A DNA stretch of 30,324 bases from an uncultured Pseudomonadota bacterium (GTDB taxonomy: Bacteria; Pseudomonadota; Gammaproteobacteria; Burkholderiales; Casimicrobiaceae). The stretch lies in NCBI GenBank assembly GCA_937958295.1, contig CALFEY010000250.1, forward strand, positions 1 through 30,324. Reading direction: 5' to 3'. This document shows, one piece after another, positions 1-8,391 of the stretch. Both the position numbers and the translations under genes were made by a program. The notes beneath the pieces were generated by a model. That model ran no database searches. It had not been told where the DNA came from and saw only the letters and a list, made by a program, of their open reading frames with translations. The stretch's first letter is position 1; every line of letters starts with the position of its first letter.

Positions 1-1
1 C

Positions 2-409
2 CTTGCCGTGGTGCTGCTCGTGTGGGCACGGGCCTCGCTCGTCGTGTTCGCGCTTTTCTACACGCAGGGCCTGCCGACACTGTCCGACTTCGCGAGCCGG
101 GTTGTGTCGCTCGACAACCTCGAGTTCGTGTTCGCCTACCTGTGCGTGGGCGGGTTCTTTGCGGCGCTCGTGTTCGCGATCTCGGTGGTGTCTGTGCCGA
201 TGATGCTCGACCGCCACACCGACGGCATCGTGGCCGTGCTCACCAGTCTGCGCGCCTGCGCCGCCAACGTGCCCGCGATGCTCGTGTGGGGCGCGGCGAT
301 CGTGCTTCTCGTGGGACTGGGCTTCGCCACGTGGTTCGTGGGCCTGCTGGTGGCCGTGCCTGTGATCGGCCACGCTACCTGGCACGCCTACCGGGCTCTC
401 GTGGAGTAG
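2..409 (+). CDS. DUF2189 family integral membrane protein (5' end cut by window)
   Basis: The reading frame is open from the first bases of the window and ends at TAG 407-409, so only the C-terminal ~135 residues are present and the true start lies upstream. The visible part is strongly hydrophobic, with about three membrane segments. It carries the pattern SVPMMLDRHTDGIVA, then a conserved stretch ending GHATWHAYRALVE, which I recognise as typical of DUF2189 predicted membrane proteins. The molecular function of this family is not known. It is followed after 12 bases by rsmE on the same strand, so the two may be cotranscribed. The GTG at 8 lies inside the protein and should not be taken as the start. 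The family call is confident; no role is inferred. Confidence 0.8.
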   Translation, partial: LAVVLLVWARASLVVFALFYTQGLPTLSDFASRVVSLDNLEFVFAYLCVGGFFAALVFAISVVSVPMMLDRHTDGIVAVLTSLRACAANVPAMLVWGAAIVLLVGLGFATWFVGLLVAVPVIGHATWHAYRALVE

Positions 410-421
410 CGCACCAGGCGC

Positions 422-1162
422 ATGGCAGCTCCCCGCTTCTTCGTCGACCTTTCCCTCGCGCCCGCGGCCGTGGGCAGCGAGATCGCGCTCCCCGACGCGC
501 TGGCGCATTACGCGCTGCGGGTGCGCCGGCTCGCGCCCGGGGACGGCCTCACGCTCTTCACCGGCGCCGGCGGCGAGTATGCGGCCACGCTCACGCACGC
601 CGGCAAGCGCGAGGCGAGGGCGCGCATCGATGCCTTTGCTGCAGGCATCGCGGAGCCTCTGCGGGCCGTGACGCTCGTGCAGGCGCTCGTGGCCACCGAT
701 CCGATGGACGCGATCGTGCGTCACGCCACCGAACTCGGCGTGGCCCGCGTGCAGCCGGTGGTGACGGAGCGCAGCGCGCGCTTCCCGTCCGGGGCGCACG
801 GCGAGCGGCGAGTCGCCCACTGGCGGGCGATCGCCGTGGCGGCCTGTGAGCAGTGCGGCCGCAATCGCGTGCCGGATATCGCCGCTCCTGCGGACGTGCG
901 CGCATGGCTCGCGGATCGACCCGCGGCGCGCGCAGGCCTCGTGCTTGCCCCCGACGGCAACCGAGCGCTCGCGGAGCTCGCCGCGCCGGAGGGAGAGCTC
1001 GACGTGCTGATCGGGCCGGAGGGTGGGTTCACTCCCGCGGAGCTCGAACTCGCCGTGCAAAAGGGCATCGTCGCCGTGCGCCTCGGACCGCGTATCCTTC
1101 GCGCGGAGACGGCCGCGCTCGCCGCGCTGGCTGCCGTGAACGTGCTTTGGAGCGAGGGATGA
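422..1162 (+). CDS. rsmE: 16S rRNA (uracil-1498-N3)-methyltransferase RsmE
   Basis: Encodes 246 residues, the usual RsmE length. RsmE methylates N3 of U1498 in 16S rRNA within the assembled 30S subunit, using S-adenosylmethionine. An N-terminal PUA-like region (LPDALAHYALRVRRLAPGD, near residues 23-41) is followed by a SPOUT-type trefoil-knot methyltransferase domain. The diagnostic motifs are IGPEGGFTPAELE (about residues 197-209) and LGPRILRAETAALAAL (about 221-236), which form the SAM-binding knot. The ATG at 422 gives a protein beginning MAAPRFFVDL, as expected for the family. Its stop codon overlaps the ATG at 1159 of the next gene (ATGA), so the phosphoesterase gene is probably translationally coupled to rsmE. 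Confidence 0.95.
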   Translation: MAAPRFFVDLSLAPAAVGSEIALPDALAHYALRVRRLAPGDGLTLFTGAGGEYAATLTHAGKREARARIDAFAAGIAEPLRAVTLVQALVATDPMDAIVRHATELGVARVQPVVTERSARFPSGAHGERRVAHWRAIAVAACEQCGRNRVPDIAAPADVRAWLADRPAARAGLVLAPDGNRALAELAAPEGELDVLIGPEGGFTPAELELAVQKGIVAVRLGPRILRAETAALAALAAVNVLWSEG

Positions 1163-2552
1163 GACTGTTGGCGATGGCGCTGGCGAGCATGGCGCTGGCG
1201 GGTTGCATGACGCCGCGCACGGGACCGCCGGCGGAGTACCGCTACGTGTTGCTGGGGCCGGAGGCGTGCCGATCGTCCGCGTGATTACGCGCTCCGCGCA
1301 GTGCCCCACCCTCGAGGTGGACGGCAAGGCTCAGGCGATGAGCGTGCGCCTGCCGGCGGGGACGATGCCGCTGCGGCCGTCGCGGGCGGACCTGCCTGCC
1401 CCCAAGGCCTCGGTGTTCGACGTGACCACGTGCGAGGCCATGCTGCCCGCCGATGCCACCCGCGCCTCGGTGGCGGGCGAGCCGCTGCCGCTACCCAAGG
1501 CGCAGCCCCGGCGCATCGTCCTGCTCGGTGACACGGGCTGCACCGTGAATGCCAACTACAAGGTGTTCCAGGCGTGCGACGACCCCGCGCTCTGGCCGTA
1601 TAGGCGCGTGGCGGACAGCGCGGCTGCCACCGCCCCCGATCTCGTCATCCACGTGGGCGACTACCACTACCGGGAGAGCCCGTGCGCGCCCGGCAATGCC
1701 GGGTGTGCCGGCAGCCCGTGGGGCTACGGCTTCGATGCGTGGCAGGCCGACTTCTTCGAGCCGTCGAAGAAGCTCTTGGCCGCGGCGCCGTGGATCGTCA
1801 TCCGCGGCAACCACGAGTCGTGCAACCGGGCCGGGCAGGGCTGGTGGCGCTTCCTCGATCCGCGTGCGGTCAACGTGAAACAGACGTGCAACGATCCGGC
1901 CGACGACGCGATCGGTAACTACAGCGATCCCTACGCCGTGCCGCTGGGCCGCGGCAGCGACACCCAGGTCCTCGTGTTCGACTCGTCCTGGACCGGCGTG
2001 AACCCGTACACGCCCACCGATGTGCAATATCGCAACTACCGCACCCAGTTCGAGGCCGTCTTCGCTCTCGGCGCGCGCACGCCTAAGGCGTTCTTCGTGG
2101 CGCATCATCCGGTGCTGGGCTTTGCCGCGAACCCACGCGATCCCCAGAACCCGTTCCCGGGCAACCGCGGACTGCAGTCCGTGCTCGAGCCGATGTACCC
2201 GGGCGTGTTGTTCCCGGCCAACGTCGAAGCAGTGCTGTCCGGCCACAATCACCTGCTCGAGGTGGTGAGCTTCGTCACGGCCCACCCGCCGCAGTTCATC
2301 ACCGGCCACGGCGGCGACTGGCTCGATCACCCTTTCCCGGTGCCTTTTCCCGCGGGCAAGGAGCCCGCGCCCGGGGCGGTGGTGGCGCAGATGATTTCGA
2401 GCGACCGCTTTGGCTTCATGACCATGGACCGCGAGCCGGACGGCTGGGCCATGCGCGCCTTCGACGTCGACGGCAAGCCTGTGGCCACCTGCACGTTGCG
2501 CGCGCGCAAGGCGAGCTGCTCGCCGGTGCTGAACCTGCCCGCGAAGTCTTGA
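1159..2552 (+). CDS. Lipoprotein calcineurin-like metallophosphoesterase, with an apparent frameshift near 1254-1257
   Basis: The phosphoesterase body is read in the frame ending at TGA 2550-2552. It has all the classic motifs: LLGDTG (about 1518-1535), VGDYHY (about 1653), RGNHES (about 1803-1820), AHHPVLG (about 2100) and SGHNH (about 2238-2252). The N-terminus lies in another frame. ATG 1159 overlaps the rsmE stop, follows GAGGG, and encodes MRLLAMALASMALAGCMTP, a lipoprotein signal with lipobox LAGC; that frame then stops at 1282-1284. Adding one G to the GGGG run at 1254-1257 joins the two frames into a smooth YVLLGAGGVPIVRVIT. So this is either a sequencing error, a frameshift mutation or slippage. 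If read from the ATG at 1203 the protein has no signal peptide and a nonsense N-terminus. The substrate cannot be predicted; the product is probably outer-membrane anchored. Confidence 0.8.
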
Positions 2553-2598
2553 CGGCGAGGCGTGCGCGCCCCGAAGATTGATCGCCTCCCTCCCGAAC

Positions 2599-4488
2599 AT
2601 GCCGGACCCCACCAACACGCCCGCGGCGGATCCGCCCGCCGCACTCCCTCCCGCCCCCGACGCGCCGCCGAAGGCGTGGATGTCGGGACTCGTGCGCTCG
2701 CTCATCCGCCCCTATCGCACGTGGGTGCTCATCGTATTCGCCGCGATGATGGTCGAGACCCTGATGAGCCTCGCCGCGCCGTGGCCGCTCAAGATCGTGC
2801 TCGACAATGCGCTCAACCACGAGAAGCTGCCGCACTGGCTCGAGTGGATCCACGACTGGGGCATCGATCGCAACACCATGGGGCTCGCCCTCTTCGCGGC
2901 CCTCGCCACGCTGGTGATCGCCACTCTCGACGCCATCGCCGACTACATCGACAACTACTACACCGAGAGTGTGGGACAGTGGGTGGCGCACGACCTGCGC
3001 ATCCGCATCTACGACCATCTGCACCGGCTCTCCCTCGGCTACTACTCCACGCACCAGACGGGCACGCTGCTGTCCACGCTCACGAGCGACGTGTCCACCG
3101 TCCAGGACTTCGCCTCGTCGGCCACGCTGTCGATCGTGGTGGATCTCATGACGATCGTGGGCATGCTCGGCATCATGTTTTGGCTCAACTGGGACTTTGC
3201 GCTCATCGCGGTGGGCGTCACGCCGTTCCTGCTGCTGTTCGTGATGCGCTTCAAGAAGGCGGTCAAGGACGCCACCCGCGACGTGCGCAAGCGGCAGAGC
3301 GAGATCGTGGCCGTGGCGCAGCAGGGCCTGGGCTCGGTGCGTTCCGTGAGCGCGTTCGACCGGCAGGATCTGGAGGCTTCACGCATGAACGAGGCGTCCC
3401 GGGCCACGGTGGCTGCGGCGCTCAAGGCGCGACGCGTGAAGTCGCTGCTGGGCCCGGTGGTGGCGGTCGTGGTGGCGCTGTGCACCGCCTTCGTGCTGTG
3501 GCGGGGGACGGCCCTGATCCTCTCCGACGTCATGACGGTAGGCGCGCTCACCGTGTTCCTCGCCTACCTCTCCAAGTTCTTCAAGCCGGTGCAGGATCTG
3601 GCGAAGATGACCAACACCATCGCGCAGACGGCCGTGGGGCTCGAGCGCATCAACACCATCCTCTCCGCCGACGACGTGATCCCGGAGCGGGACGACGCGA
3701 AGGAGCCGCCCAAGATCAAGGGCGAAGTCGCCTTCGATCACGTGGCCTTTGCCTACGGTCCTGACGCGCCGGTGCTGAAGGACGTGAGCTTCTCCATCAA
3801 GCCGGGCCAGGTGGTGGGCGTGGTCGGCGGCACGGGCAGCGGCAAGTCCACGATCGTGAGCCTGATCCCGCGCTTCTACGATCCCACCGGCGGGCGCGTG
3901 CTGATCGACGGCACCGACGTGCGCGAGTACCGGCTGCATCCGCTGCGGCGGCAGATCGGCTTCGTGCTGCAGGAGACGGTTCTGTTCCGTGGCTCCATCC
4001 GCGACAACATCGCCTACGGGCGTGCGGGGACCGTCACCGACGAGGAGATACTGGCCGCCGCGAAGCTCGCCAACGCCGACGAGTTCATCGCCAAGATGCC
4101 CCAGGGCTACGACACCATCGTGGGTGAGCGCGGCGACACGCTCTCCGGCGGCCAGCGGCAGCGGATCGGCATCGCCCGCGCGGTGATCCGCGACAATCCC
4201 ATCCTGATCCTCGACGAGCCCACGGCCGCCCTCGACACGGAGTCCGAGCGCCTCGTAATGGAGGGCCTCGAGCGGCTCATGAAGGGGCGCACCGTGATCT
4301 GCATTGCGCATCGCCTGTCCACCATTCGCGATGCCGACAACATCATCGTGCTCGCCAACGGCGTGGTGGCCGAGCAGGGGCGGCACGAGGAGCTCATCGC
4401 CCGCAACGGCATCTACGCCGACCTGTACCATGTCCAGTTCGGCGATGCGCCTCCCGCCGCCCCCGCCCCCGCGCCTCCTTCCGCCTGA
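2599..4488 (+). CDS. ABC exporter (fused membrane and ATPase domains, MsbA/ATM1-like)
   Basis: About 629 residues from the ATG at 2599; an in-frame TTG at 2578 would add seven. A Pro/Ala-rich N-terminal tail precedes a six-helix ABC transporter membrane domain (roughly residues 35-325) and a nucleotide-binding domain. Visible ATPase motifs are Walker A GGTGSGKST (about 410-418), Q-loop VLQETVLFRGS, signature LSGGQRQR (about 515), Walker B ILILDEP (about 535) and the H-loop His (about 571). This is the half-transporter layout that dimerises to export lipids, peptides or other hydrophobic compounds from the cytoplasm or inner leaflet. A second Pro/Ala-rich tail ends the protein. Its stop overlaps the start of the PLD-family gene (TGATG at 4486-4490), which suggests a shared lipid-related task. 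It could also be a generic multidrug exporter; the substrate is not visible. Confidence 0.88.
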   Translation: MPDPTNTPAADPPAALPPAPDAPPKAWMSGLVRSLIRPYRTWVLIVFAAMMVETLMSLAAPWPLKIVLDNALNHEKLPHWLEWIHDWGIDRNTMGLALFAALATLVIATLDAIADYIDNYYTESVGQWVAHDLRIRIYDHLHRLSLGYYSTHQTGTLLSTLTSDVSTVQDFASSATLSIVVDLMTIVGMLGIMFWLNWDFALIAVGVTPFLLLFVMRFKKAVKDATRDVRKRQSEIVAVAQQGLGSVRSVSAFDRQDLEASRMNEASRATVAAALKARRVKSLLGPVVAVVVALCTAFVLWRGTALILSDVMTVGALTVFLAYLSKFFKPVQDLAKMTNTIAQTAVGLERINTILSADDVIPERDDAKEPPKIKGEVAFDHVAFAYGPDAPVLKDVSFSIKPGQVVGVVGGTGSGKSTIVSLIPRFYDPTGGRVLIDGTDVREYRLHPLRRQIGFVLQETVLFRGSIRDNIAYGRAGTVTDEEILAAAKLANADEFIAKMPQGYDTIVGERGDTLSGGQRQRIGIARAVIRDNPILILDEPTAALDTESERLVMEGLERLMKGRTVICIAHRLSTIRDADNIIVLANGVVAEQGRHEELIARNGIYADLYHVQFGDAPPAAPAPAPPSA

Positions 4489-5516
4489 TGCCACGCGCCA
4501 TGTCACGCACCCTCGTCGTCCTGCCCGATGCCGGGCCGCAGCCGCTCCTCGACGCCATCGCCTCGGCCAAGCACTCGCTGCGGGTGAAGATGTTCGTGTT
4601 CTCCGATCCCGGCCTGCTGCAGGCGGTGATCGACGCCAAGCGAAGCGGCGTGGGGGTGCGCGTGATGCTCAACCCCGCGCGGCGCAGCGGCGAGACGGAG
4701 AACGAGGAGTCGCGCCGCCTGCTGGTGGAGGCCGGGGTCTCGGTGCTCGACAGCAACCCGGCCTTCGATCTCACGCACGAGAAGTCCATGGTGGTCGACG
4801 ACGCCCAGGCCTTCGTGATGTCGCTCAATTGGGAGACGCGCAACGTCACCGAGACCCGCGACTACGCCGTCATCACCACCGTGGCCGAGGAGGTGTCCGA
4901 AGTGGCCGAGTGCTTCGACGCCGACTGGCATCGCAAGGAGTTTGCCCCGCGGCCCGATTCGGCGCTCATCTGGTGCAACACCAACGGCCGGGAGCGCTTC
5001 GCGCACTTCATCGACCGCGCCGAGAAGTCGCTATGGCTGCAGAACGAGCGCTACCAGGACGCGGTGATCATCGAGCGCGTGGTGCGCGCCGCGCGGCGGG
5101 GCGTGAAAGTGCACATCCTGGCGCGGCCGCCGCACACGCTCAAGGCCGAGAAGCTCATCGAGGGCGTGGGCGGGCTGCGCATCATGGAGGACGTCGGCGC
5201 CAAGGTGCACAAGTTGAAGGGCCTGCGTCTGCACGGCAAGATGATGCTCGCCGACGGCAAGCGGGCCATCGTCGGTTCCGTGAACCTGTCGCCGGGGAGC
5301 TTCGACGCCCGGCGGGAGCTCGCCATCGAGGTCGATGACACGGGCGTGGTCGAGGGCCTCGAGAAGGTCGCCAAGCATGACTGGGACCACTCCAGCGCGC
5401 TCGATCTCACCGACGAGGGGCTCATGGCCGACCTCACCAAGCGGGGCAAGGAATCCAGTGCCGCCGATCTCGTGCTCGACGCCGATCCGGCCAAGGTCAA
5501 GCACAAGAAGAAGTAG
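4488..5516 (+). CDS. Phospholipase D/cardiolipin synthase-like protein with two HKD motifs
   Basis: 342 residues. Two complete HxK(x4)D motifs are present: HEKSMVVD (His97, Lys99, Asp104) and HGKMMLAD (His249, Lys251, Asp256), each followed by the usual SxN element (SLNWE and GSVNLS). Together they form one active site of the PLD superfamily, which hydrolyses phosphodiesters or transfers phosphatidyl groups, as in cardiolipin synthesis. No signal peptide or strong membrane helix is seen, unlike the N-terminal helices of classical ClsA, so it is probably cytoplasmic or peripherally bound. The C-terminus is Lys-rich (KVKHKKK), which could favour contact with acidic lipids. ATG 4488 overlaps the ABC exporter stop; an ATG at 4500 is an alternative. 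It converges with holA, leaving only 12 bases between the stop codons. Confidence 0.85.
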   Translation: MPRAMSRTLVVLPDAGPQPLLDAIASAKHSLRVKMFVFSDPGLLQAVIDAKRSGVGVRVMLNPARRSGETENEESRRLLVEAGVSVLDSNPAFDLTHEKSMVVDDAQAFVMSLNWETRNVTETRDYAVITTVAEEVSEVAECFDADWHRKEFAPRPDSALIWCNTNGRERFAHFIDRAEKSLWLQNERYQDAVIIERVVRAARRGVKVHILARPPHTLKAEKLIEGVGGLRIMEDVGAKVHKLKGLRLHGKMMLADGKRAIVGSVNLSPGSFDARRELAIEVDDTGVVEGLEKVAKHDWDHSSALDLTDEGLMADLTKRGKESSAADLVLDADPAKVKHKKK

Positions 5517-5528
5517 CTTCGGCGCCGC

Positions 5529-6569
5529 TCAGCTTGCGCCTGCGGGAACCGGCAGCGGGGCCACCGTGGTGCCCGCGAGGGCGAGGCCCGTGGTGGCGAG
5601 CTCGTCCCATACCCTCCCGTGCCCGATGCCCTTGGCCAGCGCGTCGAGGCGCGCGATGGCGAGCAGCAGCGGCGCGACGATCGACGGCGGCACGCGCCGC
5701 GCCGCGCGCTCCAGCGCGTTCTGCCGCTTGCCCCACACCCGCGCAGTCTTGATCGCCGTGTCGAGGGACATGCCGTTGCGCATCTGCGTGACCACCGCCG
5801 CGAGCGCGTGGACGTCCTCGGACAGCTGCCACACCGGCAGCGTCACCCCTTCGCCGGCCGCCTCCAGCGCGCGCAGGATGCGCACCGTGCGCGGCGCGTC
5901 GCCGCCGAGCCACGCCTCCGAGAGTTCGAAGATGTCGTAGCGCGCGACGTCGGCCACGGCCGCTTCAACGGCGTCGTGGTCGAGCTCCCCCGCGGGCAGC
6001 AGCAGCGCGAGCTTCTCGATTTCCTGCCGCGCGGCGAGGAGGTTGCCCTCGCACGCTTCGGCGAGGAACACGAGTGTCTCGCGCGACGCCCGCTGCTTCT
6101 GCCGCGCGAGGCGGGCGCTGATCCAGCCGGGAAGGGCGTCGCGCTCGACCGGGTACACGGCGATCACGGCGCCGGCGTCGGCCACTGCGGTGAACCAGGC
6201 TGAGTTCTGCGCCGCGCGATCCAGCCGCGGCAGCGTGACGAGCGTCACGTTGTCGGGATTGGGTTGGCGCGCGTAAGCCTCGAGCGCCTTGCCGCCTTCC
6301 ACCCCGGGTTTGCCGCTCGGAATGCGCAGGTCCACGCACTTGCGGTCGCCGAAGAGGCTCGCGTTGGCATTGGTGGCGAGGAAGGTGTCCCACTTGAATC
6401 CCGGCTCTGCCACCAGCACCTCGCGATCCACCGCGCCCGCCGCGCGCGCGGCCGCGCGGATGAGGTCGCCGGCCTCCAGCGCCAGCAGCGGCTCGTCGCC
6501 GTGCACGACGTAGAGCGCATGCACGCCGCGCTCGAGCTGGGCGGCGAGATCGTCCAGGCGGATCTGCAT
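5529..6569 (-). CDS. holA: DNA polymerase III subunit delta (HolA)
   Basis: 346 residues, the normal length. HolA is the wrench subunit of the clamp loader: it opens the beta sliding clamp and works with delta-prime and the gamma/tau subunits. The N-terminal region shows the delta pattern LYVVHGDEPLLALEAGDLIRAAA (discussed here in two parts: VHGDEPLL, then LIRAAA), and the middle has LARQKQRAS followed by LAEACEGNLLAARQEIEKLALL, a typical delta signature. The C-terminal collar helices follow. It is the last gene of a minus-strand run leuS-lptE-TAXI-holA, starting 9 bases after the TAXI gene ends. In most betaproteobacteria known to me holA directly follows lptE. Confidence 0.93.
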   Translation of the reverse strand: MQIRLDDLAAQLERGVHALYVVHGDEPLLALEAGDLIRAAARAAGAVDREVLVAEPGFKWDTFLATNANASLFGDRKCVDLRIPSGKPGVEGGKALEAYARQPNPDNVTLVTLPRLDRAAQNSAWFTAVADAGAVIAVYPVERDALPGWISARLARQKQRASRETLVFLAEACEGNLLAARQEIEKLALLLPAGELDHDAVEAAVADVARYDIFELSEAWLGGDAPRTVRILRALEAAGEGVTLPVWQLSEDVHALAAVVTQMRNGMSLDTAIKTARVWGKRQNALERAARRVPPSIVAPLLLAIARLDALAKGIGHGRVWDELATTGLALAGTTVAPLPVPAGAS

Positions 6570-6578
6570 ACGTCGATT

Positions 6579-7886
6579 CTACGACGGGGCGACGCTCTTG
6601 GCCTGCACGGCGCGCCGGACGAAATCGATGTGCTCACGCAGGGTGTACCACTCGCCCGCGTAGCTTGCCGGTGCCCGCACGCGCGCCGCCGCGCGCTCGA
6701 TGCGATCGAGATCGGCGATCCATCGCTCCACCGGGGGCGCGCCGGTGGTCTGGCCCACCTCGCGCTCGAGCAGCGCGAGCTCGCCGTACCAGCGGTAGAT
6801 CCGCGACCGTACCCTCCAGCGCAGGATCTGCGGCACGAGGTTCACCAGCGGGACGATGATCACGATGAGGGGCAACAACACGATGATGAGCCGCTCCAGA
6901 TACGTCGCCATGAAGAACGGCAGGTAGCGGTGCAGGAAGCGCGGGCCGAAGCGGTGGTGGTGCAGGGCCGTCTCCGACACGGGCAGGTCCACACGGTCGA
7001 CGGTGGGGAACTCGCTGTTCTGCTCGAAATAGCCGGCCTCTGCGTGCACGTCGCGGGCGGCGTCGAGCAGCAGGTTGATGATCGCCGGCGACAGGCCCTC
7101 GCGCGCGACGAGCATCGCCTTGGTGCCGATGAGCGTGGTGTCGCGGGGGGGCACGTCGCGCGCCAGGTCGATCGCGCCGGCCGGCAGCACCAGCTTCGTG
7201 ACGTGATGGAAGCGCCGCTCGTAGGCGGCCGCGCGCGCGAAGCTCATGAGCTTGAGCGACGGATCGCGCAGGGCCGCATCGATGGCGGGGGTTTGCGCCG
7301 GTCCCATGAAGATCGCGGCATCGATTTCCCCGCGCTGTAGCGCATGCACTGCCTCCAGGCGGCCTAGGGGCAGGATCGTGGAGTTGCCCGGGGTGACGTT
7401 GTTGGCGACGAAGAGCGGGTCCACGAAGGCGCGGGTCCCGCCGCCCTCCGCCCCCACGGCGAGGCGCTTGCCGCGGAGGTGGTCGAGCTGGGTGAGATCA
7501 CGGTCGCCGCGGTAGAAGACCCACAGTGCGTCGTAGAAGATCGCGGCGAGCATCTCCGGGCCCCTCGCTTCGACGCCGAAGCCACCTTGTACGAAGGCGA
7601 CGTCCACGCCCGACGTCGGGTCCGTCAGGAGGCGGAGGCTCTCCGCGGGGCCCGGCGATGGCCGCTCGACCACCGTGACCCCGTCCTCGGCGAGCACCTC
7701 CGCGTATTTCGTGGCGAGCTGATGATAGATGCCGTCCGCCGATCCCGTGGCGATCACCACCTGGCGCGGAATGGCACCTTGCAGCGCCCAGGTGATCAGC
7801 GCGGCGAGGCCGAGGATGCCGAGCGCGACGCCGATGGCGCCCCACGGCTCGCGGCCGGGGCCAGGGGCAAGAGGCATGCGGCGCAT
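6579..7886 (-). CDS. Membrane-anchored TAXI-family (TRAP-type) solute-binding protein
   Basis: 435 residues. An N-terminal hydrophobic segment (about residues 15-36) is followed by a TAXI-type binding domain beginning VVIATGSADGIYHQLA, with GVDVAFVQGG, then LRGKRLAVGAEGGGT and GEIDAAIFMG. TAXI proteins are the substrate-binding parts of TRAP transporters, and related binding folds recognise small organic acids or amino acids. A second hydrophobic stretch (about 320-350, LIIVLLPLIVIIVPLVNL) and a charged C-terminal tail of about 80 residues follow. The sensor-like domain is therefore held in the membrane at both ends, unlike a normal free periplasmic binding protein. No TRAP permease lies nearby, so it is an orphan and may sense rather than transport. 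It starts 19 bases after lptE; the ATG at 7877 is an alternative start. It interrupts the usual lptE-holA order. Confidence 0.87.
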   Translation of the reverse strand: MRRMPLAPGPGREPWGAIGVALGILGLAALITWALQGAIPRQVVIATGSADGIYHQLATKYAEVLAEDGVTVVERPSPGPAESLRLLTDPTSGVDVAFVQGGFGVEARGPEMLAAIFYDALWVFYRGDRDLTQLDHLRGKRLAVGAEGGGTRAFVDPLFVANNVTPGNSTILPLGRLEAVHALQRGEIDAAIFMGPAQTPAIDAALRDPSLKLMSFARAAAYERRFHHVTKLVLPAGAIDLARDVPPRDTTLIGTKAMLVAREGLSPAIINLLLDAARDVHAEAGYFEQNSEFPTVDRVDLPVSETALHHHRFGPRFLHRYLPFFMATYLERLIIVLLPLIVIIVPLVNLVPQILRWRVRSRIYRWYGELALLEREVGQTTGAPPVERWIADLDRIERAAARVRAPASYAGEWYTLREHIDFVRRAVQAKSVAPS

Positions 7887-7905
7887 GGGACCGGCGCGAG
7901 GGATG

Positions 7906-8391
7906 TCAGGCGGGCTTGCGGGCGGCCTGCATGCGCCGGACGAGCTGCTGCACGGCGTCGGTCTGCATCTCCCGCAGCAGGCGCTGCTCCTGGAGATCGC
8001 GGGCGAGCACTTGCGACTCGTTGAACGTGTAGGAGCGACGGATCACGATCTCACCCGCCGGAATCCAGTCGGCACCGGTCTTGTCGTGCAGGCGGTATTG
8101 CACGCGCTTGACGAGCTGGTACTCGCGCACCGAGCCGCCCGACGACAGCGACAGCACGTCCTTGTCGTCCACCACCACGGGCAGGTCGAGCATCACATCG
8201 GCCGCCGCCGCCGAATCGACCACGCGGGTGGGACCGGACGCCGCGATGGCCCGCCGTGTCTCTGCGGCCATGGTCGGCGACGGCGGCGAGTTGACGTAGA
8301 TCGTCGAGAACGGAAAGCTCGCATCGCCGCGCAGCTGGAAGCCACACGAGGCGAGCAGCAGCGCGAGCGCCGCCAGCGCGAGCGCGCGCAT
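7906..8391 (-). CDS. lptE: LPS-assembly lipoprotein LptE
   Basis: 161 residues. LptE is the outer-membrane lipoprotein that plugs LptD and helps insert lipopolysaccharide into the outer leaflet. The N-terminus MRALALAALALLLASCGFQL is a lipoprotein signal peptide with lipobox LASC and lipidated Cys16, and is followed by GFQLRG, the usual opening of mature LptE. The length and C-terminal helix rich in Gln and Arg (ARDLQEQRLLREMQTDAVQQ) fit the family. The ATG at 8391 overlaps the leuS stop codon (TGATG on the minus strand), indicating translational coupling to leuS. An open frame continues upstream inside leuS but is only an out-of-frame shadow. Confidence 0.92.
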   Translation of the reverse strand: MRALALAALALLLASCGFQLRGDASFPFSTIYVNSPPSPTMAAETRRAIAASGPTRVVDSAAAADVMLDLPVVVDDKDVLSLSSGGSVREYQLVKRVQYRLHDKTGADWIPAGEIVIRRSYTFNESQVLARDLQEQRLLREMQTDAVQQLVRRMQAARKPA

